From: Platycnemis pennipes
Taxonomy: Eukaryota > Arthropoda > Insecta > Odonata > Platycnemididae
DNA length: 64,000 nucleotides
Direction of reading: 5' to 3'
Assembly: GCA_933228895.1 (NCBI GenBank)
Contig: OW121857.1
Coordinates: 1,674,001-1,738,000 of the forward strand
Shown: in pieces, positions 44,201-54,193 of the stretch
How the letters are laid out: the number at the start of each line of letters is the position of its first letter
Position numbering within the stretch: position 1 is the first letter of the stretch
Made by a program: the position numbers and the translations under genes
The notes under the pieces: generated by a model
Database searches by the model: none
What the model saw: the letters and a program-made list of their open reading frames with translations, nothing else
What the model was told of the DNA's origin: nothing

Positions 44201-44406
44201 TCTTGGTGCTCCTTTCCAACTAAAATTTTCCTCGATAATTTTTTGACGGACAAACTATTTGGTCTACCTCTTACCTTTGATGAATTATCATGTTCGTTCT
44301 CTCCATGTGTTTTTCTCTGACCTTCTAAAACTACTCTGCATGTTCTGTCAAATTCTTGCACGATTTTTCCCCCGCGGATTGACCTGCACTCTGGGCTACC
44401 ACCTAC
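41211..44406 (-). mobile_element. Family-1 LINE inside the P-like element, 5'-truncated at ORF2 start
   Basis: The tail is at 41211-41232 and the truncation is just after the ORF1 stop region (ggtggtagcccagag in sense orientation). CACGTT occurs on both sides (41205-41210 and 44407-44412) as target duplication. It is the youngest layer of a three-level nest. Confidence 0.93.
41326..44406 (-). CDS. LINE ORF2: APE endonuclease-reverse transcriptase, intact frame
   Basis: This is complete family-1 ORF2 (same motifs and order as the copy at 23855-26971), open from the transposon flank at 44415 to the stop at 41326. The preserved leader GGSPECRSIRGGKIVQ shows the natural ORF2 frame extending upstream into the ORF1 overlap, supporting the view that ORF2 has no ATG of its own. 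The copy lacks ORF1 and promoter and is unlikely to be expressed as an autonomous unit. It differs from other copies at single positions such as DTDV in place of DADV. Confidence 0.9.
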   Translation of the reverse strand, partial: VGGSPECRSIRGGKIVQEFDRTCRVVLEGQRKTHGENEHDNSSKVRGRPNSLSVKKLSRKILVGKEHQERNRLEEKISVIVVNCRSIRNKVAEFHHLIKSTNADIIVGTESWLSKDISDHEVFPKCFTVYRKDRVSRNGGGVFIAVKDPYVSRRELISERNVESIWCSVKSKSSNAKKIYVGAYYRPPDTDVNSIIELESEIRTLLSGKNDRGIIVGGDFNLPSIDWNTCSFIAGGKDKEHCESLLNTFTTHSLQQLVTEPTRGNNILDLLATNIPERVLNTVTDTGISDHKIVHAKFIVGVERHYKPRRRVYLFGKANYDGMKEELREAFNVFSEQSKGLNTEDSWREFLEVTRNAVHKYIPSKYISDNTEPRWYNAEVRKSLKRQRVCHAKMKNARRGLSVEEKNELVQNYKKSRALARKSCRQALSHFKSKMLGEYLDSNPKAFWSYVRELQGNKSTVHTLKNDKGIRVTSSVEKANTLNTFFQSVFNSSSQNAVEPPPNTFSEQMPEIKISCRGIEQQLKSISKNKAPGPDQIPSRVYKTLASEIAPYLEIIFNKTLKNHTVPKDWKVANITPIFKSGDREEPSNYRPISLTSISCKIFEHIVVSSIMGHLDSQGLLINSQHGFRKGRSCETQLALFVHDILVHGESSTEVDAIFLDFKKAFDKVPHDKLILKLESFGINKDVVCWVKEFLSGREQRVVIDGIMSDTIEVTSGVPQGSVVGPLLFLLYINDLGTVVSSNLRLFADDAVVYRGISNEEDMKSLSKDLDAIEEWCDKWQLELNLKKCVAINFWRRNNSIERSYRINNTKIENVETVRYLGVTITKDLSWGRHIREICGRAKRKLGFIKRVLGKCDEKTKERCYFSLVRPHLEYAASVWDPNELGLMRELDSVQRRAARFVKRCYDRLSSVSELIQELGWESLSERRLKFRFNLLQKFQSDSFTEDVRHILKTPAYYARFDQINKIREIDCRTDRFKMAFFPRTIREQNRQHRKGIGRGNILEYSVVHDACINPSNTIDTNNLVA

Positions 44407-44412
44407 CACGTT

Positions 44413-46250
44413 CACAACTCCCTTAGATTCCCTGGCACTTCAGCTACTCCCACGGACATGATTATCACACGGGCGACAATAATTGTGAGAGAAATGCATT
44501 TTGAGATACCTTGGCTTCATTACGGATCGTACTCCGCACCGGAACGAGACTGTTAACGGCGGCTAAATGTAACATGCTACTTAATTTACGTCCTGCGCAT
44601 AGCCTCACTCGGTAGAAAGACACGCAGGGCAAATAGGTTGTCAACTGAGAACTGTCAACTCGTTAAGAACCACTACTGTACGATATAAGTACTGACCAAA
44701 TCTCCAGATAAAAGAATTTTTGTCAATGACATAATTCCGAATTACCTGAAGTCTATATTTTCTACTTATATTATTCCATTTTCACTATCAAAGCACCTGG
44801 AAAAGAGCCGTGTTACCTCTCTTAATGCAAGTTTGTACTCTAGTTAACTCGAAAAGTTTCATGCTGCTAAATTTACAAATAGGCCATAACATTTTGTTCG
44901 TCAAGAAAAAATAATTCACACACAAATATTTATTTAAAGGCAAAAAACCGAAAACATTAATTCACAAAACAATTGTCAGATTTTTGAAGTACAAGATTCA
45001 ACTTCTTTGGCTAATCAACATCAAATGTAAATATATACAATGCATGAGTGAAGTCCAAAATGGAAAACCGATCTGCAAGCAGCATAACACGATAGCAAGT
45101 CACAACTATGCCAGTCAGAAACTGCCACTACATATTCTTGATTACAGGAAAGTAAATGACAAATGGTTTCCAGAAATGGCTTAATAAAAGGTCCAGCAAA
45201 CTCGCAAGTCTATCCTGAAAAAATGGAAAAAGAAAGGCTGGGTGACGAGTGCAAGTACTAGGAAATAAACATTCAACATATTTCCTAATAGATAAGCATT
45301 ATTTTTGGAAATTTACCCAAGCAAAAAAAGTTGTAATAGATTATGGAAACATCTCAACAAATGACAAATTTTTACCACAATGAAACCACTTTCTTTCCCT
45401 TCAAGTCAATCAAGGGAAAGCAACAGAATAATGGCCAATTTGTGACTCTTTCAATATTTCTTTCATGTTTTCCATCGTACATGGCTAAGTAAAATAAGAA
45501 CAGGTCAATTTCACATCCAATATAAGTTTCATTCCTATGAAGATCCTCCAACAGGAAACCAGTACACGTTGCAACGAAACTGAATAAGCTCCAATGATAA
45601 ATTATTAGCTGGTACACTTGATTCCAGAAAATTATTCAGGGTACCCATTTTTAATTCTTCAAAATCCAACATCCACAACCAGCACAAATGTTTCTCAGCA
45701 TACGAACCTCGGTAGAAACCTGGGAAATTTAGGAAAGTGTGCACATCAGAAAAGAATACACACAGAATGCTAAGATTCTCACAATTAGTGGACAAAAAAT
45801 AGGAAATGATAGTTCCTTATAACATACAACATTTTTCTCCAAGAAAATGAAAAAATGAAATAAGATTGATTCCACTCAAGCAATCAGCATAAACTACTTA
45901 TTTTTCAACATCAATATCCAGGATTAAAATTTTCTCTGCTTATAAATCTTGGTTAGATCTGAGCAGTCAACTACAAGTCCAATAACATAGCAGTAATGTC
46001 ATCAACTTTGCACCATGACGAACAACAAACATCACTCATAAGCATGTATTTCAGTACACATTGCATAAGGCCATTACTTACATCATTTTTTAAACTGGAC
46101 AATTCTACTAATAAAATTGTAAACAGTAATCTGTTGGCGGAAATATTGCACAGCGAGATCGTTATGTAATTAATTACTCTGTGATAATGAATTATTTAAC
46201 TTCGAATTGTGATGAAATCTTAGAGATTTTCAGTTAAAAATAATACATAC
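44413..46250. other. Interior of the P-like element, no recognised exon
   Basis: AT-rich sequence lies between the nested LINE and THAP exon 2. Short minus-strand frames at 45372-45795 have no motif that I can tie to a P transposase. If later exons exist they are degraded or too short to recognise. Confidence 0.4.
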
Positions 46251-47073
46251 CTTCATTAACTCCTTCAGTTCCGTGACTTGACTGTCTCGCCTTCTCCCAA
46301 TGGCCTTGATGTAACGACCTTTTCGCAGGTGGTTTTCGACTCTTTGGTGTAGGTCGATGACTGAAAACACATGGCACAGCATCTGCTTTCAATTTCCTAA
46401 AACCGTCTACCCTATTCTGCTCGTATTGGTCAGGGGTGAAGTGCTTCTGAAGATGGAAGAATAACAGTTATTGATGAATACCATGGAAAGCAACATCAAA
46501 CTTTAACCAAAATAAACAAATTTCAAGCTACGATATTGCTCGTGAGTTGGAGAATCATAACCAAATCAATTTAAATGGATTGATTACACTCACCACATAG
46601 ACGACACCTCATAATTAAGCACGCGGTTTGTATATTCACTTTTATCAACAAATGATACGTATTAATAAAAGTAACATTCATTCACTGTACGATTCACGCG
46701 TGAGAGAAATAAAGGCACACAATGTTATCAACAACTTTGCAAAAATAAAACAATACCTATTAATTGCTCAAGTGGTTTGCAATTGCAGCTTTCTGAAGAA
46801 ATATTGTTTATCAATAAATCCAAATCACTGTACGAAAAACACAAGTTATAAAAAGGCATGAAATTCTAGCGCTCTCGTTTACAATAGCATCGTTAACAAT
46901 TCGGAACTTACCTCACAAAGACGGGCATCCTTCCCTGGAATCCAGTGAGTTCTGGATATCATTTGCAGCCATTTTCTTCTTCTTATCTCATTCCCTGCTC
47001 CCGAAGGGATAAGATGTAACTTCGTCCCTTTCTTCGCCTGCGTTGAACAACCAACTGCACAACACTGAGGCAT
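46251..47073 (-). CDS. THAP-domain protein of the P-like transposon (two visible exons)
   Basis: Exon 1 is 47073-46912 (54 codons from MPQCCAVGCS), ending CTTTGTGAG before a GTAAGT donor. Exon 2 is 46446-46251 with a pyrimidine-rich CTTCAG acceptor and a GTATGT donor. Splicing joins LCE to KHFTPDQYEQ in frame. The product has all THAP hallmarks: an N-terminal Cys pair (C4/C5 and C9), a conserved Trp (KWLQMI), CxxH (C53, H56) followed by F, and AVPCVF at the end. THAP zinc fingers bind the subterminal sequences of P elements as part of the transposase. The ORF continues past exon 2 in phase 1, but further exons were not recognised. The start lies ~190 bp inside the right TIR, as expected for a first transposase exon. 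Confidence 0.85.
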
Positions 47074-47235
47074 ATTGACAACCAAGTATCAAAAAAACGC
47101 TACGCTGCTTCACGAATAACACAACCACTCCAATGCTTTCTAACAGGCAACTGACGCTAACAAAACACTCGCGTAGGCCAAAAATGGCGGGAACCAATCA
47201 GAAGCCTCGATTGTCGGCATTTGTCGAGATCAAAC

Positions 47236-47266
47236 GTTGACCGTACTTTCCTAATCAAGAGCTTTA
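47236..47266 (-). repeat. Right 31-bp TIR of the P-like element
   Basis: This is the exact inverted copy of 40675-40705 and is bordered outside by GGGCTTAA (47267-47274). Confidence 0.93.
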
Positions 47267-47729
47267 GGGCTTAACGTCTTGGTGCATCCCCAGTGGCGGT
47301 ATTCCTCAGGTGACGAAGGCGATGGGAGCGGCAGTTGCGGGCACGAAGTGCTCTAGGCTGCAGGTCGTGGCCCACGTAGGCGTCAACGATGCCACCGACC
47401 GCAGACCCGAGGAGATTCTGCATTCCTTTAAGGAATTGAACTCTGAGGTGAAGCGGGTAAGTGAAGTCGCGGGCGTTGAACTGGCGCTTTCGATTTGTAG
47501 TCTGGTCCCGAGGATCGATCGTGGACCTCTGATTTGGCGTCGAGTGGTAGACATAAATCAGAGGCTACGCCGTTTCTGTAAGGACATTGGAGCCTCCTTC
47601 GTTGACCTTCAGCCGTCGCTTCGGTCGTGTAGACACCCTTTAAACCGCTCTGGAGTTCATTACACTCCGGACGCCGCCAAACGCGTGGCGGATAGGATAT
47701 TAGATCATTGCAGGCCTTTTTTAGGGTAG
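47267..47729 (+). pseudogene. Family-2 LINE ORF1, C-terminal part
   Basis: This continues ORF1 after the P-like insertion (SWCIPSGGIPQVTKAM). It contains SGNH block III VVAHVGVNDAT (family 1 has GTND) and block V SGVHYTPDA. It ends DHCRPFLG at TAG 47727-47729, with the slippery heptamer immediately before the last codons. Confidence 0.9.
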
Positions 47730-50661
47730 ATGGTAGGGTAGAGAGTAGGTCATGTAGTGGGGTAAATAACTTCTCGTTGCCAGTCGCTTTATCGGCTAAC
47801 TTTCATGAAAGCAGAATTGAACCTCAAAATACTTCAGACATGACTACAGCTCTCCCTTGTAGCCTTAATAATAGTCGAGGTGAAAATATTTCCGTTGCGG
47901 TAGTTAATTGCCGAAGTCTTAAAAACAAGATACCTGAGTTCCATCACCTTATTCATACTACTGATGCAGATGTAATTATAGGAACTGAAAGTTGGCTGAC
48001 GGATGACATTCCTGACTCAGAAATATTCCCAAAATCTTTTAAAATATATAGAAAAGATAGACATAACAGAGCAGGTGGTGGTGTTTTCATTGCAGTCAAG
48101 AACTCAATCATTAGCAAAGCAGTTATATTTCCCGACAACCCCTTAGAATGTGTTTGGTGTTCATTAACATGCCCTAAATCCAGATCAATATCTGTCTGCG
48201 CATTCTATAGGCCCCCAAACACTGATGTTGAGTCATTATTAGAACTGGGAAACCAGATAAATACAATAACGTCCCGTAACAGCGAACGTAATATAATAAT
48301 AGGTGGAGATTTCAATGCACCATCAATAGACTGGAGAACATACTGCTTCAAAGCTGGAGGAAGGGACAAAGACATCTGTGAGACTCTATTAGATGTGTTC
48401 TCCAATAACTCCCTGACACAATTAGCTACAGCACCTAATAGAGGGGACAACACTCTTGATTTACTGGCAACCAATATCCCACAACATGTGACAATGATTG
48501 ACACGGTTGATGGAATCAGTGACCACAGAGTTATAACTGCAAAACTCTCGCTATCTTTAGATAAAAATTTTAAACAAAAAAGAAAGATTTACATTTTTAA
48601 AAGAGCAGACTTTGCTAACTTTAAAATTTATTTAAGAGATTCCTTATCGGATTTCAAAAAGTCTTCCATAAAGGTATGTACCAACGATTCATGGAAGTCG
48701 TTCATTAATATTATGCGCTCTGGGATCAATAGATTTATCCCTAGTAAATTCAAAAACGAAAGCACTGAACCTAGGTGGTACAATGCCGAAGTGAGAAAAT
48801 CCCTGAGACGGCAGCGAATATGTCATGCTAAAATGAAAAGAATTAGTAAACATATGCCTACTGATGAGCGTAATGTAATTATTGAAAATTATAAAATTTC
48901 AAAATCCACTGCAAAGACAGCCCTTAGTAATGCATTTGCAGAATTCAAAAGAAAAACACTTGGGGAACAATTGAAAGTAAATCCAAAAGTCTTCTGGTCG
49001 TACGTAAGGGAAGTGCAAGGCCATAAGTCTGCCGTCCATTCACTTAAAAATGATAGAGGTGAAATGACCACAAACACACTCGACAAAGTTAGCTTGCTAA
49101 ATTCCTTCTTCCAAACCGTTTTTAACCCACCTTCCGGGGATTCAACTATCGTGTTACCTGACCTCTTTCAGCGGTTGATGAAACCAATTGACATTTCCTG
49201 TAATGGTATTGAAAAATTACTTAAAGATATAAGCCCCAACAAATCTCCTGGCCCTGATCAAATTCCCTCCCGCGTATATAGAGAGTTAGCATCCGAAATT
49301 TCCCCCTACCTTGAAATAGTATTTAATAAATCCCTGACCGAACACGTCGTACCGATGGACTGGAAAGCAGCCGATGTAACACCCATTTTTAAAAGTGGCG
49401 ATAGGGAGCAGCCATCTAACTACAGACCTATATCCCTCACATCCATTTCATGCAAGGTCCTAGAACATATAATTGTCAGTTCAGTCATGGGACACCTAGA
49501 TAGCCAGAATTTATTGTCCAATGTCCAGCATGGCTTCCGAAAGAGCAGATCGTGTGAAACCCAACTTGCTCTCTTTTCCCACGATATTTATTTTCTGGCG
49601 AAAATAATATTCCAGTGGATGCTATATTTCTCGACTTCAAGAAGGCTTTTGACAAGGTTTCTCACAGCAAACTAATTTTGAAGTTAAAATCTTATGGGTT
49701 AGACAGTAACATTATATCATGGATTAATGATTTTCTGCATGATCGGGTTCAAAGGGTTGTTTTGGACGGTGTTTCCTCACCGGCAATTAAAGTCACTTCG
49801 GGTGTCCCACAAGGTAGTGTGATAGGTCCACTCCTATTCCTTTTGTATATTAATGATATCCAAAAGGTGGTAAAAAGTAAGCTTCGTCTATTTGCCGATG
49901 ACGCAGTAGTGTACAGGGAAATTCTATGCCCGAATGATAAAGAATATTTAAATATTGACCTACAAGCAATTGAAACTTGGTGTGATACATGGCAATTAGA
50001 ATTAAACTTTAAGAAATGTCTTGTAATGAATTTTTGGAAAAAGAATAGCTCTCCCCCTAGCACTTACAAAATAAGTAATAATGAATTAACAAACGTGGAA
50101 TCCATTAAATATCTTGGAATAAGACTGACAAATGATCTTTCCTGGGGTAAACACATTCGTGAAATAATGGGTCAAGCGAATCGCAAACTGGGTTTCATTA
50201 AAAGAGTATTGGGTAAATGTGACGATCATGTACGAGAAATCAGCTACTTTTCCCTTGTTAGACCTCATTTGGAATATGCTGCCAGTGTATGGGATCCCTA
50301 CGAAATCGGTCTAAGTAATGAACTTGAACGTGTGCAGCGAAGATCGGTAAGATTTGTAAAGGGACGATACGATAATTATATTAGCGTAACCAGTCTATTA
50401 AATGAACTGAAATGGGAATCATTGTCAGATCGCAGGTTGAAATTTAGACTTAATCTCTTCCACAAATTCCAAGGCAATATTTTCAGTGATGATGTTAAAA
50501 ATATTTTACGAACCCCAACTTACTATGGCAGACTGGACCATAATCATAAAGTTAGAGAAATTGATTGCCGAACTGACCGATTCAAAATGTCCTTTTTCCC
50601 TCGCACAATCAGAGATACGAATAACGGTAAATATGTCCTATCGGAGAGTAGCAATGAATAG
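47696..50661 (+). pseudogene. Family-2 LINE ORF2: endonuclease-reverse transcriptase with one frameshift
   Basis: The APE endonuclease carries VVNCRSLKNK, GTESWLTDD, GGDFNAPSIDW and SDHRV. The reverse transcriptase carries NKSPGPDQIPS, LDFKKAFDKV, SGVPQGS and FADD, followed by YLGIRLTNDLSWG and QRRSVRFVKG. The frame breaks at about 49585-49592, where gatatttattttctgg replaces gatattttagtttctgg of the other copies (one base lost plus a substitution); the second part is open at 49615-50661. Protein identity to family 1 is moderate, so the families are distinct. The frame upstream of the first ATG overlaps ORF1 by ~34 bases. Confidence 0.9.
47717..47723 (+). promoter_or_regulatory. Candidate -1 ribosomal frameshift site, T-TTT-TTA
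   Basis: In the ORF1 frame the codons are CCT-TTT-TTA-GGG-TAG, so T-TTT-TTA obeys the X-XXY-YYZ rule in phase and is one of the most efficient known -1 slippery heptamers. ORF2 lies exactly in the -1 frame, open from 47696. No downstream pseudoknot was verified. ORF2 also has an ATG at about 47839 before the endonuclease, so independent initiation is an alternative. Confidence 0.6.
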
Positions 50662-50892
50662 CATTGGTAGCTGCATGTTGGTATGAGTACTTAAAGCTAA
50701 CCCTACTAACAGAATGTTTTTGCATGTTTGCTTTGCAATTTCTATCTTTTTTAAATAGTGTAGTTCTGACTACTATATTAATACTATACCTTTTTTATGC
50801 ATGATATGTAGTGCATATTTGGTGAGCAATCACCCCGTGCCACACACCCTTGTGGTGGCTTGCAGGGTATTATGTAGATGTAGATGTAGATG

Positions 50893-51568
50893 TAAGCGAT
50901 GTAGTGTGGCGAAACCAGGTCGTAAGGAATACATTCTAGTGTTCTCTTTGCTTATCTTTCTCCAGGTAACACGCAAGTCAAATGAAGTAATATCTTACCT
51001 GTTCTTTACAACGGCAATCACCCCTCACCAAATGCACTCGAGGAAGCTTATTGGTAGACGCTGATGTACTTCGTAAATAGACACACATAGATCAGAAAAG
51101 GATGAAGTACGAATATAATGGGTTAGCATTCGCATGAGGTGGGCAAAATATTCTCACAGGCGTTGCTGACTGCGGCCAATATTGAAAGCACTGTCATCAC
51201 AGCAACTGATACTAAAATAGCGATTCTTAACGAATGGTATAAACGTTTTAGATTTAAATATTTAAGTAGAAGACGTTTTCCCTTCACCCATTTCATTTGT
51301 TATTTGTACACCTAGCTTCGCATCCTCAATACTTTCGCCTTCTGGCAAAAGTAACTCCTTTGCCGTCAGGGAAAACTCCATTAGAGCATGGATCTTTGTA
51401 GCAGTGAGACACGGAGCAATGAGGAGAAGAGGCGAGGCTGGTGGTGCATAGACGACGAATAGACCGGATAAGTGCCGGAGACGCCAGAAAAGGCCTCCGG
51501 TGAAGAATGCGACATGACGTGGCTGCCGCGGTGAGTGGAAGCTCTACCGGAGCCAACCTGAGAATTGA
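50893..51568. other. Unannotated stretch
   Basis: No gene or repeat is recognised between two LINE insertions. Confidence 0.3.
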
Positions 51569-51574
51569 TTAGTT

Positions 51575-53143
51575 CATCTACATCTACATAATACCCTGCA
51601 AGCCACCACAAGGGTGTGTGGCAGGGGGTGATTTCTCACCAAACATGCACTACATATCATGCATAAAAAAGGAATAGTATTAATATAGTAGTCAGAACTA
51701 CACTATTTAAAAAAGATAGAAATTGCAAAGAAAACATGCAAAAACATTCTGTTAGTAGGGTTAGCTTTAAGTACTCATACCAACATGCAGCTACCAATGC
51801 TATTCATTGCTACTCTCCGATAGGACATATTTACCGTTATTCGTATCTCTTATTGTGCGAGGGAAAAAGGACATTTTGAATCGGTCAGTTCGGCAATCAA
51901 TTTCTCTAACTTTATGATTATGGTCCAGTCTGCCATAGTAAGTTGGGGTTCGTAAAATATTTTTAACATCATCACTGAAAATATTGCCTTGGAATTTGTG
52001 GAAGAGATTAAGTCTAAATTTCAACCTGCGATCTGACAATGATTCCCATTTCAATTCATTTAATAGACTGGTTACGCTAATATAATTATCGTATCGTCCC
52101 TTTACAAATCTTGCCGATCTTCGCTGCACACGTTCAAGTTCATTACTTAGACCGATTTCGTAGGGATCCCATACACTGGCAGCATATTCCAAATGAGGTC
52201 TAACAAGGGAAAAGTAGCTGATTTCTCGTACATGATCGTCACATTTACCCAATACTCTTTTAATGAAACCCAGTTTACGATTCGCTTGACCAATTATTTC
52301 ACGAATGTGTTTACCCCAGGAAAGATCATTTGTCAGTCTTATTCCAAGATATTTAATGGATTCCACGTTAGTTAATTCATTATTACTTATTTTGTAAGTG
52401 GTAGGAGGAGAGCTATTCTTTTTCCAAAAATTCATTACAAGACATTTCTTAAAGTTTAATTCTAACTGCCATGTATCACACCAAGTTTCAATTGCTTGTA
52501 GGTCAATATTTAAATATTCTTTATCGTTCGGGCATAGAATTTCCCTGTACACTACTGCGTCATCGGCAAATAGACGAAGCTTACTTTTTACCACCTTTTG
52601 GATATCATTAATATACAAAAGGAATAGGAGTGGACCTATCACACTACCTTGTGGGACACCCGAAGTGACTTTAATTGCCGGTGAGGAAACACCGTCCAAA
52701 ACAACCCTTTGAACCCGATCATGCAGAAAATCATTAATCCATGATATAATGTTACTGTCTAACCCATAAGATTTTAACTTCAAAATTAGTTTGCTGTGAG
52801 AAACCTTGTCAAAAGCCTTCTTGAAGTCGAGAAATATAGCATCCACTGGAATATTATTTTCGCCAGAAACTAAAATATCGTGGGAAAAGAGAGCAAGTTG
52901 GGTTTCACACGATCTGCTCTTTCGGAAGCCATGCTGGACATTGGACAATAAATTCTGGCTATCTAGGTGTCCCATGACTGAACTGACAATTATATGTTCT
53001 AGGACCTTGCATGAAATGGACGTGAGGGATATAGGTCTGTAGTTAGATGGCTGCTCCCTATCGCCACTTTTAAAAATGGGTGTTACATCGGCTGCTTTCC
53101 AGTCCATCGGTACGACGTGTTCGGTCAGGGATTTATTAAATAC
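51575..53143 (-). mobile_element. Family-2 LINE, 5'-truncated within reverse transcriptase
   Basis: It runs from the tail at 51575 to the truncation at ttaaatac (53143). TTAGTTCA on both sides (51569-51576 and 53144-53151) is the target duplication, the last bases overlapping the tail sequence. It is very close to the other family-2 copies. Confidence 0.92.
51800..53143 (-). pseudogene. Family-2 LINE ORF2, C-terminal ~445 residues
   Basis: Reverse transcriptase from just before MDWKAADVTPIFKSGD through LDFKKAFDKV, SGVPQGS and FADD to the SSNE end, without interruption. It lacks the endonuclease and the first reverse-transcriptase motifs. This copy shows the intact version of the region frameshifted in the long family-2 element. 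Confidence 0.9.
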
Positions 53144-53151
53144 TTAGTTCA

Positions 53152-53830
53152 GACGATGAGAACTGCAGACATGTCTTTGATCGATCAGATTGCCATTAGC
53201 AAGAACGATTCATTCAATGATCATTCACCGAAAGCTGTCCGAAATTTGCAGTGGAATGGAATGCGATCAATTTTCCGCCATTTAACTTTTATCCGTCTCT
53301 CGATGGCCCCCGTCATGAATAATTTCACCTCACAGAAAAAAACTTTCAAAATCTATCTCGCCTGGAAGGGAGGCTTCAAGGAATGACTTTGAAGGAGAGT
53401 GATTTATTCCCTAGCCGATTACGTATCATAGTTCCCGCTCTCACGTAATGAAAACAGTCCATCACTTCTCGCTCAAACTCTCATTAATATTTCCCGCCTC
53501 CTAATCGATCCTCATTTTTCTCCGGAACCACTTCATCCTCTTCTTCTTCTCGGAGATATTGGCGTTCTTCCATCGTCAACTGTCGAATATTTCTCTTCAG
53601 CCAATTTGTCCTCGGCCGTATCCCAGCATCTCTTACGAGTGGGCAGCCCCGAGTGTCGTCTCCGGCGGAATTCCAGAAAACAAGAATCCCTCCATAGCAG
53701 CCTCCAGCTCCATAGCGGCCATGTTTCATAGCCAGCGCTGCTACCACGTCACCTTCAGTCACTCTTTTGAAATACGGGCACTCAACTTTACTATTTTACT
53801 GCAGAGGTCACTAGCAGTCAATAATTGCAA
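53152..53830. other. Unannotated stretch with an acidic-tailed short frame
   Basis: A minus-strand frame at 53484-53762 ends in a Glu-rich segment (REEEEDEVV), but I recognise no domain and it has no clear splice sites. Nothing else was identified. Confidence 0.3.
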
Positions 53831-54193
53831 TCGGATAGATTTACTGAAGATGTTAGGCACATATTAAAAACACCAGCGTATTATGCTAGATTCGACCAGA
53901 TAAATAAGATTAGAGAGATAGATTGTCGTACCGATAGGTTCAAAATGGCATTTTTCCCCCGTACTATAAGAAAACAGAATACGCAGCATAGGAAAGGGAT
54001 AGGTAAGGGAAATATTTTAGAGTATTCTGTAGTGCATGATGCATGTATTAATCCCTTAAATACTAGCTATAGATACTAACAATCTAGTTGCATGAGACAC
54101 TTTAGTTGCTTGTTTGCATGTGAATAGTGCATGCTTGATGACACCCCCTGCCACACACCCTCGCGGTGGCTTGCAGGGTATCGTGTAGATGTA
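53831..54193 (+). mobile_element. Family-1 LINE 3' fragment
   Basis: It begins at caatcggatagatttactg and encodes the last ~70 residues of ORF2 (TEDVRHILKTPAYYARF onward) in an open frame to 54079. The 3' UTR, hairpin and tail tatcgtgtagatgta follow. AGTCA on both sides is a possible target duplication. Confidence 0.9.

Larger units (their letters stand above)
40675..47266 (-). mobile_element. P-element-like DNA transposon (contains a nested LINE)
   Basis: Perfect 31-bp terminal inverted repeats begin TAAAGCTCTTGATTAGG, at 40675-40705 and 47236-47266. An identical 8-bp GGGCTTAA flanks each side, and a minus-strand gene with a THAP DNA-binding domain sits just inside the right TIR. All three fit the P superfamily, whose canonical Drosophila member also has 31-bp TIRs and 8-bp duplications. 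Excluding the nested LINE (41211-44406) the element is ~3.4 kb. Downstream of the THAP exons I could not recognise the transposase catalytic or GTP-binding regions, so it may be an internally decayed copy. Confidence 0.85.
47267..50884 (+). mobile_element. Family-2 LINE, 3' part
   Basis: This is the remainder of the element begun at 38273: ORF1 C-terminus, ORF2, 3' UTR, hairpin (about 50833-50868) and (TGTAGA)n tail. It is probably immobile because ORF1 is split and ORF2 has a frameshift. Confidence 0.9.

Noticed and set aside
47236..47266. hAT superfamily assignment for the 40.7-47.3 kb transposon (8-bp duplication)
   Set aside because: hAT elements also make 8-bp duplications, but their TIRs are usually short. 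The 31-bp TIR together with a first-exon THAP domain fits the P superfamily better.
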